Source: JAZMZS01 sp045120955 (GTDB taxonomy: Bacteria; Bacillota; Clostridia; Oscillospirales; CAG-272). From it: a stretch of 29,642 bases of DNA. The position numbers and the translations under genes are program-made. Where the stretch lies: contig JBGVFH010000021.1 in assembly GCA_045120955.1 (NCBI GenBank), positions 1 through 29,642 on the forward strand, in the 5' to 3' direction. The notes under the pieces are model-generated. The model saw only the letters and a program-made list of their open reading frames with translations. It ran no database searches and was not told where the DNA came from. Below, piece after piece: positions 7,966-15,240 of this stretch; positions within the stretch are counted from its first letter, which is position 1; the number at the start of each line of letters is the position of its first letter.

Positions 7966-9700
7966 TATCCTCACCTCCGTTTGTCTGCTGCTCATATACC
8001 TCACGGTATATGTCGCTCTTTTCAAGAAGCTCTGCGTGCTTGCCCATGGCAGATATTTTGCCGTTGTCCATGACTATGATAAGGTCGGCGTTCTCGACCG
8101 ACGCAACACGCTGAGCGATTATGATCTTTGTGGTTTCGGGAATATACTCGGCAAAGCCGGCACGGATGAGCGCATCCGTTTTTGTGTCAACGGCGCTCGT
8201 TGAATCATCGAGTATAAGGATCTTCGGGCGTTTGAGCAATGCTCTGGCAATGCACAGACGCTGTTTTTGACCGCCCGATACGTTGGTTCCGCCCTGTTCT
8301 ATCATAGTGTCGTATCCGTCGGGGAAGCTGCGGACAAAGTCGTCTGCCTGCGCAAGCTTGCACGCCTCGACCAACTCTTCGTCCGTTGCGTTTTCATTTC
8401 CCCAGCGCAGGTTTTCCTTTATCGTGCCCGAGAACAGCAGGTTTTTCTGCAAAACCATCGCAACGGATGCACGCAGAGTTTCGATATCGTACTCTCTTAC
8501 GTCTATACCGCCGACCTTGACGCTTCCCTCGGTCGTGTCGTACAAACGGGGAATTAGCTGAACGAGAGACGATTTCGACGAGCCTGTGCCGCCGATAATA
8601 CCTACGGTCATACCGCTTTTTATATGAAGGTCAATGTCAGAGATGGAGTTCTTTTTTGCCGTCTTTGAATACTTAAAGCTGACTCGGTCAAAGTCTATCG
8701 AGCCGTCCTTTACCTCAAATACGGGTCTTTCGGGATTTGTAAGCGAGCTCTCCTCGGAGAGTACCTCTACGATACGCTTCATTGACTCGCCCGACATTGT
8801 TATCATGACATAGATCATTGTCAGCATCATCAGCTGTATCATTATCTGCATACCGTATGTGAGCATGGCGGATATCTCACCGACACCTACCGTGGCGCCG
8901 CCGCTCGATATAACGAGGCTTGAGCCTACGGTCAGCACGAACACGAGATTAAAGTATACGCATATCTGCATGATAGGGGAGTTGAGCGCTACGATACGCT
9001 CTGCCTTCGTAAAGTCGGAGCAGATATCCTCGGCGGCAATTCCGAATTTCTTTTTTTCGTGCTCCTCACGGGAAAAGCCCTTTACAACACGCATACCTCT
9101 GACGTTTTCCTCGATAGACTCGTTGAGTCTGTCGTATTTTTTGAAAACACGGCGGAAGGCGGGCATTGCCTTGCGGCTGACAAGAAAAAGTCCCATAGCG
9201 AGAAAGGGTATTATCACGACAAAAGAAGTCGCAAGCGCACCGCCCATGATATATGCCATGACGATAGAGAAAATGAGCATCAGCGGTGCTCTGATCGCCG
9301 TTCTTATTATCATCATAAACGACATTTGGACGTTTGTGACATCGGTGGTGAGTCTCGTTACCAGAGAGGAGGAAGAGAACTTGTCAATGTTTTCAAACGA
9401 ATATGTCTGAACTTTACCGAAGATATCCTTGCGCAGATTTTTTGCAAAGCCTGCCGAGGACTTTGCGCAGGTTACGCCGGCGATACCTCCGCAGGAGAGC
9501 GATGCGACCGCCATTGCGATGAGCACAGCGCCCGTTTTTGCGACGGCTGCCATATCGGCACCCGCCTCGATACGGTTGACAAGATCTGCGGTGATAAAAG
9601 GTATAAGGCATTCGATCACTGCCTCAAATAATATAAAAAGGAAGGTAAGCACCGCCGGAGCCTTGTATTCCCGTATGCTTTCCATGATTTTTCTTAACAT
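7958..9700 (-). CDS. ABC exporter half, degenerate ATPase subunit (TMD-NBD)
   Basis: Partner of the following gene, with the YfiB/TM287-like asymmetry. The 580-aa protein has six membrane segments and an ATPase domain. Walker A is GGTGSSKS (370-377) and the signature is VSGGQ (474-478). The Walker B ends ILILDD, so the catalytic Glu is replaced by Asp499. The switch His is replaced by Gln530 (AQR). These changes are typical of the non-hydrolysing site in heterodimeric exporters. I prefer the ATG at 9700 because aaagga precedes it; the in-frame ATG at 9721 has no ribosome binding site. The gene begins only 88 bp after ackA, with a hairpin between. Confidence 0.9.
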   Translation of the reverse strand: MLRKIMESIREYKAPAVLTFLFILFEAVIECLIPFITADLVNRIEAGADMAAVAKTGAVLIAMAVASLSCGGIAGVTCAKSSAGFAKNLRKDIFGKVQTYSFENIDKFSSSSLVTRLTTDVTNVQMSFMMIIRTAIRAPLMLIFSIVMAYIMGGALATSFVVIIPFLAMGLFLVSRKAMPAFRRVFKKYDRLNESIEENVRGMRVVKGFSREEHEKKKFGIAAEDICSDFTKAERIVALNSPIMQICVYFNLVFVLTVGSSLVISSGGATVGVGEISAMLTYGMQIMIQLMMLTMIYVMITMSGESMKRIVEVLSEESSLTNPERPVFEVKDGSIDFDRVSFKYSKTAKKNSISDIDLHIKSGMTVGIIGGTGSSKSSLVQLIPRLYDTTEGSVKVGGIDVREYDIETLRASVAMVLQKNLLFSGTIKENLRWGNENATDEELVEACKLAQADDFVRSFPDGYDTMIEQGGTNVSGGQKQRLCIARALLKRPKILILDDSTSAVDTKTDALIRAGFAEYIPETTKIIIAQRVASVENADLIIVMDNGKISAMGKHAELLEKSDIYREVYEQQTNGGEDNE

Positions 9701-9741
9701 ACTTTTTTCCTTTCGATGCAAAATCGGCTATAGCTAAAAAA

Positions 9742-9774
9742 TGCGGGGGAAACCTAAGATAAGGTCTCCCCGCA
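9742..9774 (-). terminator. ackA terminator or attenuator
   Basis: On the minus strand TGCGGGG pairs with CCCCGCA across an inner ACCT/AGGT pairing, and ATTTTTT follows. It lies 15 bp past the ackA stop and only about 40 bp before the ABC exporter start. It may therefore reduce rather than abolish read-through into that operon. Confidence 0.7.
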
Positions 9775-9788
9775 CACCGTTTTAAAAA

Positions 9789-10997
9789 TTAAAGTGATCT
9801 TACTATGTTTTCAGTATCAGTTGCGATAACAAGCTCCTCGTTTGTGGGTATCATAAATACCTTTACCTTTGAGCCGGGCTTGGTTATACAGGTTGCCTTG
9901 AGAGGTCTGGGGATGCTTCTGTTAAGCTCGAAGTCGAAGTCAACACCGAGATATGCGAGTTTTTCGCAGACTCTCTGGCGGATGTTTGCGTCGTTTTCGC
10001 CGATACCTGCTGTAAATACGATGGCATCAAGACCTTCCATAGTTGCCGTGTATGCGCCGATGAACTTGCGTATCTGGTAAATAAGAATATCGAAGGCAAG
10101 CTTCGCTCTTTCGTTTCCTGCATTTTGAGCTGCAGTAACGTCACGGCAGTCGCTGGAAACGCCCGAGACGCCGAGAAGTCCGCATTTCTTATTCATAAAG
10201 CTGTTCATCTCATCGGGGTTCATCCCTGTCTTGTTCATGATAAAGGGAACGATAGCGGGGTCGATATCTCCGCATCTTGTGCCCATTTCGATACCCGCAA
10301 GAGGAGTAAAGCCCATCGAGGTATCCATTACCTTGCCGTCCTTTACAGCGGAAATGGAAGAACCGTTTCCGAGGTGGCAGGTGATTATCTTTGTTCCCTG
10401 TGCATCTCCGCCGAGCATCTTTATGCATTCGCCGGCAACATATCTGTGAGATGTTCCGTGAGCACCGTAGCGGCGTATGCTCCAGTCCTCGTACATCTCA
10501 TAGGGGATGGGGTACATATATGCGTAGTCGGGCATTGTCTGGTGGAATGCCGTGTCAAATACGAGTACCTGAGGGGTATTGGGCATAACGTCAAGACAGC
10601 CCTGAATTCCCATGATGTGTGCGCCTGTATGAAGAGGAGCGAGATCACGGCAAAGCTCCAGCTTTGCAAGAACGTCGTCTGTGAGCAGCATCGACTCGGA
10701 GAAATATGCACCGCCGTGTACTATTCTGTGTCCGACAGCCTCTATCTCGTCCATGCTCTTGACACAGCCGTACTCTTCGCTGAGCAGGCAGTCAACGACG
10801 AGCTTTGTAGCGACGCTGTGATTGGGGATCGCAACGTTTGCCGAATATTCCTTGCCCGATATGAGCTGCTTGTGGGAGATGGTACCGTCGATACCTATTC
10901 TGTCGCAAAGACCCTTTGCAACGACAGTTCCGTTTGTTGTATCAAAAAATTGATATTTAAGCGAGCTTGAGCCCGCATTTACAACAAGAACATTCAT
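9789..10997 (-). CDS. ackA: Acetate kinase
   Basis: Makes ATP and acetate from acetyl phosphate, the last step of acetate fermentation, and is reversible. The 402-aa protein is full length. It has VNAGSSSLK (6-14), VGHRIVHGG, DTAFHQTMP, YGAHGTSH, THLGNGSS-like CHLGNGSSISA, MGTRCGDIDP and FTAGIGEND, which are the ASKHA-fold nucleotide and substrate motifs of AckA. The start has ggagg about 11 bases upstream. No pta lies next to it in the window. It is divergent from tmcAL, and its own promoter is at 11052-11080. Confidence 0.97.
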   Translation of the reverse strand: MNVLVVNAGSSSLKYQFFDTTNGTVVAKGLCDRIGIDGTISHKQLISGKEYSANVAIPNHSVATKLVVDCLLSEEYGCVKSMDEIEAVGHRIVHGGAYFSESMLLTDDVLAKLELCRDLAPLHTGAHIMGIQGCLDVMPNTPQVLVFDTAFHQTMPDYAYMYPIPYEMYEDWSIRRYGAHGTSHRYVAGECIKMLGGDAQGTKIITCHLGNGSSISAVKDGKVMDTSMGFTPLAGIEMGTRCGDIDPAIVPFIMNKTGMNPDEMNSFMNKKCGLLGVSGVSSDCRDVTAAQNAGNERAKLAFDILIYQIRKFIGAYTATMEGLDAIVFTAGIGENDANIRQRVCEKLAYLGVDFDFELNRSIPRPLKATCITKPGSKVKVFMIPTNEELVIATDTENIVRSL

Positions 10998-11051
10998 TTG
11001 TATGGTTCCTCCGTATGTATAATTTATTATTATTTAATACTTAACTATTTA

Positions 11052-11080
11052 ATTATATATCAAACAGTTTCCGTTTTCAA
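11052..11080 (-). promoter_or_regulatory. ackA promoter
   Basis: Minus strand: TTGAAA (11075-11080), 17 bases, then a perfect TATAAT (11052-11057). The leader to the ackA ATG is about 48 bases and AT-rich. Confidence 0.7.
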
Positions 11081-11100
11081 GACATTTTTAAGTTTTTTTG

Positions 11101-11129
11101 TTTACTTTCTTACTCTTTTGTAGTAAAAT
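11101..11129 (+). promoter_or_regulatory. Possible tmcAL promoter
   Basis: TTTACT (11101-11106), 17 bases, TAAAAT (11124-11129). These are the same hexamers as in the methyltransferase promoter. It is divergent from the ackA promoter about 20 bp away. Confidence 0.45.
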
Positions 11130-11168
11130 TACAGTAAGTAGAGAGTTTTTCGGAGGTGCCTTTTAAAA

Positions 11169-12359
11169 ATGGAAAATGCCGCAGTAATATGTGAGTTTGA
11201 TCCGCTGCACCGAGGGCATGAGTATCTGCTCGGTTATCTGCGTGCGCAGGGAGCGAAAAACATAGTGTGTATTCTCAGCGGAGCAATATGCCAGCGGGGC
11301 GAGCCTTCGACCTTTCCGAAGCACGCAAGAGCAGAGGCAGCTCTCAGAGCGGGGGCTGACCTTGTGCTTGAGCTTCCGTTTCCGTATTCGGGCGCAAGTG
11401 CTGAGTATTTTGCCTACGGCGCTATGTCCGTGATAGGGGCGCTTGGGTGTATTGATACGCTTGGCTTCGGCTGTGAGTGCGGAGATGCACATCAGCTTGT
11501 CCGAGCCGCTGACAGAATGCTCAGCCGTGAGTTTGAACTTGAATATGAGAGGGTGCGCACCGATAAAAAAAGCATGGGGGCTGCCGCTTGTATCGAGACC
11601 GCTTACAAAAGCTTGTGGGGAGATGCAACGCTTTTCTCGGGCGCAAACAACGTCCTTGCCCTGGAATATATAAAGCAGGCAAAGCGCATGGGACTGCCGC
11701 TTTCGTTTTGTGCGGTAAAGCGGCGGGGAAGTATGCATTCCGAAATGGACGAAAACGACAGCTTTGCATCCGCCTCGCTTATCAGAGACAAGCTGCGTTC
11801 GGGGGACAGAAATATTGAAAAATACATTCCCGAGAGCTGTCTTGATATAATAAAGAATGTGCTTGACAGCGGCGAGCTGTCCTTCGGTATTGAGAGTGCG
11901 GAGAGGGCTGTGCTGTCTCATTTCAGACTGCTCGGAGCCGACGGGGAGGCAAGTGCCGAGATGAAGGGCGGACTTGTTAACAGAATGATATCAGCCGCAG
12001 AGAATTGCACGGATTATCACAGCTTTACACATTCGCTGAAGACAAAAAAATACACGGACGCAAGACTCCGTCGTGCAATTATATTTTCAATGTGCTCGGT
12101 GACTGACGAAATGTTAAAGCTGCCGCCCGCCTACACGACTCTGCTTGCCGCAACGAAAAGCGGAACACAGCTGCTATCATCTGTCAAAAAGAAGCTCGGC
12201 ATGATGCTTGTGTCTACCCCTGCAATGCTTGCTTCTCTGCCCGAGTGTGCAAAACCGCAAATGCTCGCCTGCCGCCGTGCCGAGTCATTGCGTGCTGTCT
12301 GCTGTGAGCGCATATTCCCCACAGAGAAAGCGCTGAAAATACCGCCCGTCATACTTTAG
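11169..12359 (+). CDS. tmcAL: tRNA(Met) cytidine acetate ligase
   Basis: Forms N4-acetylcytidine at the wobble base of elongator tRNA-Met using acetate and ATP (acetyl-adenylate intermediate). It was formerly the uncharacterised nucleotidyltransferase YlbM. The 396-aa protein begins with the HxGH nucleotidyltransferase signature (DPLHRGH, His14 and His17). LSGAICQRGEP (36-46) and GADLVLELPFPYSGASAEYFA (from 62) are the usual TmcAL blocks, and CECGDAHQL and SGANNVLALEYI also fit. Overall length matches the family. The ribosome binding site cggaggtg precedes the ATG. It is divergent from ackA, and both enzymes handle acetate plus ATP. Confidence 0.9.
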   Translation: MENAAVICEFDPLHRGHEYLLGYLRAQGAKNIVCILSGAICQRGEPSTFPKHARAEAALRAGADLVLELPFPYSGASAEYFAYGAMSVIGALGCIDTLGFGCECGDAHQLVRAADRMLSREFELEYERVRTDKKSMGAAACIETAYKSLWGDATLFSGANNVLALEYIKQAKRMGLPLSFCAVKRRGSMHSEMDENDSFASASLIRDKLRSGDRNIEKYIPESCLDIIKNVLDSGELSFGIESAERAVLSHFRLLGADGEASAEMKGGLVNRMISAAENCTDYHSFTHSLKTKKYTDARLRRAIIFSMCSVTDEMLKLPPAYTTLLAATKSGTQLLSSVKKKLGMMLVSTPAMLASLPECAKPQMLACRRAESLRAVCCERIFPTEKALKIPPVIL

Positions 12360-12405
12360 CCCGAGCTCAACACAAAAAATTTACAAATACAAAAACAACA
12401 CAAAA

Positions 12406-12449
12406 GCAAGCCGACGGGAAAGGGGAAAAACGCCCGACTTTCGGCTTGC
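12406..12449 (+). terminator. Possible tmcAL terminator
   Basis: gcaagccga (12406-12414) pairs with tcggcttgc (12441-12449), with an inner cggg/cccg pairing. It lies 46 bp past the tmcAL stop. The downstream T-run is broken (gattttcttcgcttttt), so the call is weak. Confidence 0.4.
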
Positions 12450-12531
12450 CTGCCCGATTTTCTTCGCTTTTTGGGTAAGGCAGACCGCCGCCTTCGCAAA
12501 GTCCCGCACCCAAACATTGTACATATTGCGG

Positions 12532-12560
12532 TTGACAAATACCGATTTTTGGTGTATCAT
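12532..12560 (+). promoter_or_regulatory. Strong promoter of the 96-aa gene
   Basis: Perfect TTGACA (12532-12537), a 17-base spacer and TATCAT (12555-12560, 5/6). With the AGGAGG at about 12590 this predicts high expression. Confidence 0.75.
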
Positions 12561-12601
12561 ATACATATTATAAATAAAACAGCATAAAAGGAGGATGCGT
12601 T

Positions 12602-12892
12602 ATGGCAAACGAAGCTCCGCAGTTTCTTGAATACAAGGGAAAAGCGCTCGTCCGTCAGGGTGACTCTATCTGCTACGGAAACATGAGCGACAAACATATT
12701 CTTTCATTGATGATCATGGCATACAAAAAGGTAGGCGAGTATCAATTACCGTCAAAGGTGCTCATACAGGTACTTTCCACCGACCCGACAAAGTCATTTG
12801 CCGACAGAATAGTAAAGCAGGGTGACAAGGACAGCCTTTTCGATGCCTTTGATATCGGAATGATATGGCTCAACCGTGCAAACAACGCATAA
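12602..12892 (+). CDS. Conserved-looking small protein, function unknown
   Basis: 96 aa, soluble, no signal peptide, no membrane segment and no cysteine pairs that suggest metal binding (the single Cys is near residue 24). I do not recognise a named family. The middle (SDKHILSLMIMAYKKVGEY) is predicted helical, and the C-terminal half is charged (FADRIVKQGDKDSLFDAFD). That it is a real gene is supported by a near-consensus promoter, an AGGAGG ribosome binding site about 9 bases before the ATG, and a strong terminator directly after the stop. It is transcribed alone, so neighbours give no functional hint. Confidence 0.8.
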   Translation: MANEAPQFLEYKGKALVRQGDSICYGNMSDKHILSLMIMAYKKVGEYQLPSKVLIQVLSTDPTKSFADRIVKQGDKDSLFDAFDIGMIWLNRANNA

Positions 12893-12900
12893 ATAATGAT

Positions 12901-12948
12901 AAAACCGATAGACTCAAACGGAACATTCCGAGAGACTCTATCGGTTTT
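12901..12948 (+). terminator. Terminator of the 96-aa gene
   Basis: aaaaccgatag (12901-12911) pairs with ctatcggtttt (12938-12948), and gtttttctttt follows. It starts 8 bp after the stop. It may also serve the convergent membrane-protein gene. Confidence 0.85.
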
Positions 12949-12998
12949 GTTTTTCTTTTACGGAAGATCGTGCATTATTTGCATCAGAGCTCAGAGCT

Positions 12999-13781
12999 TC
13001 ACGGTGCAGGCGTGTGTTTGACTGAACGCTTGCGTCCGTCAAAAAATTTGCACATTACGATATATCCCACCAGCGCATGGATAGCATACAGCAGGTACGA
13101 CAGCACGGCAAATACTACGTCCACGGCGGTTATGTTTCCCGAGGAGAAGAAGGGAACGGTAGTATCGTACATCTCAAGTCCCACAGCGCACAAAAACATG
13201 AAAACCGCACACAGCAGAGCATACAGGCGTGAGCCTGCCCTTGGTACTTTGCATGAAAGCAGAAGAGATATTGCGGCTACGGCGGCAACACGAATCAGCA
13301 AAAATACGACCTCTGATATGATAGCGGATACGTCTGCGATATACACGTGCTCGTCGGCTGCCTCGTTCATTTTTTTTACGGCGAATACAACGAGGGTGGT
13401 GATCGTAGGCACACTCATTCCGAGCATCAAAATAAAGGATGCGGCAATGCTCTTTGAGACTTTTTTTATCTTTGCAAAGCGTGCGACAAATGCGGCTCCG
13501 ACAAAGAACGCAACCGTACCGAGAAAGCTCGACAGATAAAAGAACACGTTTGCCCCTGCCTCGCACATCACCTGTACGACTCCCCCCGAGCGCTCAATGT
13601 CTACCGAGAGAGAATACGCACAGTCTCCGAGAAAACGGTAAAAGGGCGTGAGTAAAAATTGACATATCAAGTTTATAGCGATGACTACAGCGGCACACAG
13701 CAAAAGTGAATTTCGTACATCCGATCTTTCCTGTTTTATTCTAAGCTCTTGTCTTGTGCCTGCAATTTTTTTCTTATTCAT
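12999..13781 (-). CDS. Polytopic membrane protein, function unknown
   Basis: 260 aa with about six hydrophobic segments: near 28-46, 83-103, 112-132, 150-172, 183-200 and 217-238. It has a positively charged N terminus (MNKKKIAGTRQELRIKQE), which suggests a cytoplasmic N end. No catalytic or transporter motif is recognisable. Loops contain few conserved-looking residues. It is a lone gene, convergent with the 96-aa gene. A promoter (TTTAAA-17-TATAAT) lies 36 bp before the ATG, and ggag sits just upstream of the start. Confidence 0.75.
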   Translation of the reverse strand: MNKKKIAGTRQELRIKQERSDVRNSLLLCAAVVIAINLICQFLLTPFYRFLGDCAYSLSVDIERSGGVVQVMCEAGANVFFYLSSFLGTVAFFVGAAFVARFAKIKKVSKSIAASFILMLGMSVPTITTLVVFAVKKMNEAADEHVYIADVSAIISEVVFLLIRVAAVAAISLLLSCKVPRAGSRLYALLCAVFMFLCAVGLEMYDTTVPFFSSGNITAVDVVFAVLSYLLYAIHALVGYIVMCKFFDGRKRSVKHTPAP

Positions 13782-13816
13782 ATCGACTCCAATGTCATTT
13801 TTGTTTATACTGTCTC

Positions 13817-13845
13817 ATTATATCACTATACTTTGCGTTTTTAAA
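13817..13845 (-). promoter_or_regulatory. Promoter of the membrane-protein gene
   Basis: Minus strand: TTTAAA (13840-13845), 17 bases, then a perfect TATAAT (13817-13822). Confidence 0.55.
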
Positions 13846-13965
13846 TAGATAAAGTGTAAATTTCATAAAAAAATCAACTCTGTCCTCCGAGTCGGGTCGT
13901 ATTCACCCGCAAAAACGTGCCGCATACTCTGTTATAAAAGTCAAAAATGCAACGGAGGAATATAA

Positions 13966-14883
13966 ATGCAATACGACAAAAGCACTTGCTTTGCTTCACC
14001 TCTTGACTATGAGACTCTGCTATGCCACGCCGAGGTGCTGTGTGATACTTATGAAAGTGTGAGCCTGAGCTATATAGGAAACTCGCTCCTGTCAAGGAAA
14101 ATTCCTATGCTTTGCTTTGGAGAAGGGGAGGGCAGGAGCGTTTTTTATATAGCGGGGCATCATGCGTCGGAATGGTTGTGCGGTTGTGTGCTTTTGCACT
14201 TTTTGTACGATATCGCAGAGTGCGAGAAAAACTTTAAAACGGTCTACGGAATAAATCCGTATTACATCAGAAAGAACAGAAAAATATACGTCGTTCCGTC
14301 GCTGAATGTAGACGGTATCGAGATACAGATACACGCAGTTTCGGATGAAAATCCGCTCAAGGACCGCATCCTTCGTGCAAACGGAGGAGAGGACTTTACT
14401 CATTGGCAGGCAAATGCACGGGGAGTGGACTTAAACCACAATTACAATGCAGGCTTTGAGCAGTACAAAAGGCTGGAGCTTGAGGCGGGGATAGTCGGCA
14501 GCGCGCCTACACGCTACAGCGGCGAATATCCCGAGTCTGAGCCGGAGGTGAGCGCCGTGTGTAATTTTTTGCGTTACACCGCTCCATCGCTCATTCTTAC
14601 GCTCCATTCACAGGGGGAGGAGATATTCGGCGGAAATATTACAAAGGTAAAAAACGGCTTGCGCCTTGGCAGGAGAATAAGCGATATGACCTCATATAAG
14701 CTGTGCGAGGCGGACGGCTTTGCCGCTTACGGAGGGCTCAGCGACTGGTACACCGACGAAATGCGCCTGCCGTCCTTTACTCTTGAATGCGGAAAAGGAG
14801 AAAACCCCCTTCCGCTTTCAGACGGTGAAGGTATATATGCAAGGCTGCGCCGTGCGCTTTTCACTCTGCCCGCTACGGTGTGA
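13966..14883 (+). CDS. M14-family zinc carboxypeptidase / peptidoglycan peptidase
   Basis: 305-aa metallopeptidase of the carboxypeptidase A fold. Zinc ligands are visible as His66-x-x-Glu69 (GHHASEW) and His214 (LTLHSQG). The substrate-binding segment NARGVDLNHNY is at 150-160, and the catalytic Glu is Glu274 (FTLECGKGENP). This set matches the gamma-D-glutamyl-L-diamino acid endopeptidase branch (YqgT/ENP1-like), which cuts peptidoglycan stem peptides. There is no signal peptide or LysM domain, so a cytoplasmic role, such as recycling of muropeptides, is more likely than secretion (inference). The ribosome binding site cggaggaa fixes the start. It is monocistronic, followed by a strong terminator. 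Confidence 0.88.
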   Translation: MQYDKSTCFASPLDYETLLCHAEVLCDTYESVSLSYIGNSLLSRKIPMLCFGEGEGRSVFYIAGHHASEWLCGCVLLHFLYDIAECEKNFKTVYGINPYYIRKNRKIYVVPSLNVDGIEIQIHAVSDENPLKDRILRANGGEDFTHWQANARGVDLNHNYNAGFEQYKRLELEAGIVGSAPTRYSGEYPESEPEVSAVCNFLRYTAPSLILTLHSQGEEIFGGNITKVKNGLRLGRRISDMTSYKLCEADGFAAYGGLSDWYTDEMRLPSFTLECGKGENPLPLSDGEGIYARLRRALFTLPATV

Positions 14884-14931
14884 AAGATAACGGTAAAAAT
14901 CGGGTTTTAAGCAAGGCTTTACTTATCCACA

Positions 14932-14985
14932 AATCACGCCTTTGAGGCACGTTTCTTTTGGAAGGGGCACCTCAAAGGCGTGATT
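14932..14985 (+). terminator. Terminator of the M14 peptidase gene
   Basis: aatcacgcctttgagg (14932-14947) pairs perfectly with 14970-14985 (16 bp), followed by ttttt. The gap from here to the next promoter (14990-15177) holds no coding frame I can support. Confidence 0.9.
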
Positions 14986-15005
14986 TTTTTGTTGCATAGA
15001 AAATT

Positions 15006-15017
15006 GCGTAATTACGC
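15006..15017. other. 12-bp perfect palindrome in the intergenic gap
   Basis: gcgtaattacgc reads the same on both strands. It lies about 170 bp before the promoter of the GDSL lipoprotein. It could be a protein binding site, but position gives no support for a specific regulator. Confidence 0.3.
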
Positions 15018-15177
15018 CCCGCCGTTTGTTTGAGCTAAAGAAGATCCAAAGAAACAATAGGCGTGAGGATGGGTGCGGGCACTGCCAGCTTTTTGTAATT
15101 GTGACGAAAAAACGTCTGCTTGCTTTGGTTAATTTGTCAAAAAATACACTATTGTTTATAAGAAATAATAATGTTAA

Positions 15178-15206
15178 TTGACAGAGGGAATTGTGTAGTA
15201 TATAAT
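15178..15206 (+). promoter_or_regulatory. Perfect consensus sigma-A promoter
   Basis: TTGACA (15178-15183), exactly 17 bases, TATAAT (15201-15206): 12 of 12 consensus bases. The leader is about 28 bases, with aaaaggag before the ATG at 15241. Confidence 0.88.
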
Positions 15207-15240
15207 AATTTCAATGTAATTATGTAAAAGGAGAATTAAC

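Noticed and set aside
10125..10970. 281-codon open frame on the plus strand
   Set aside because: Antisense shadow of ackA, whose protein is full length and unmistakable.
11163..11921. 252-codon open frame on the minus strand
   Set aside because: Antisense to tmcAL; the translation is low in recognisable structure.
12865..13539. 224-codon open frame on the plus strand
   Set aside because: It overlaps the terminator of the 96-aa gene and runs antisense to the membrane-protein gene.
14990..15177. Possible riboswitch or small RNA upstream of the GDSL lipoprotein
   Set aside because: The promoter lies at 15178-15206 and the leader is under 30 bases, so this stretch is not transcribed as its leader. 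No strong fold or terminator was seen in it.
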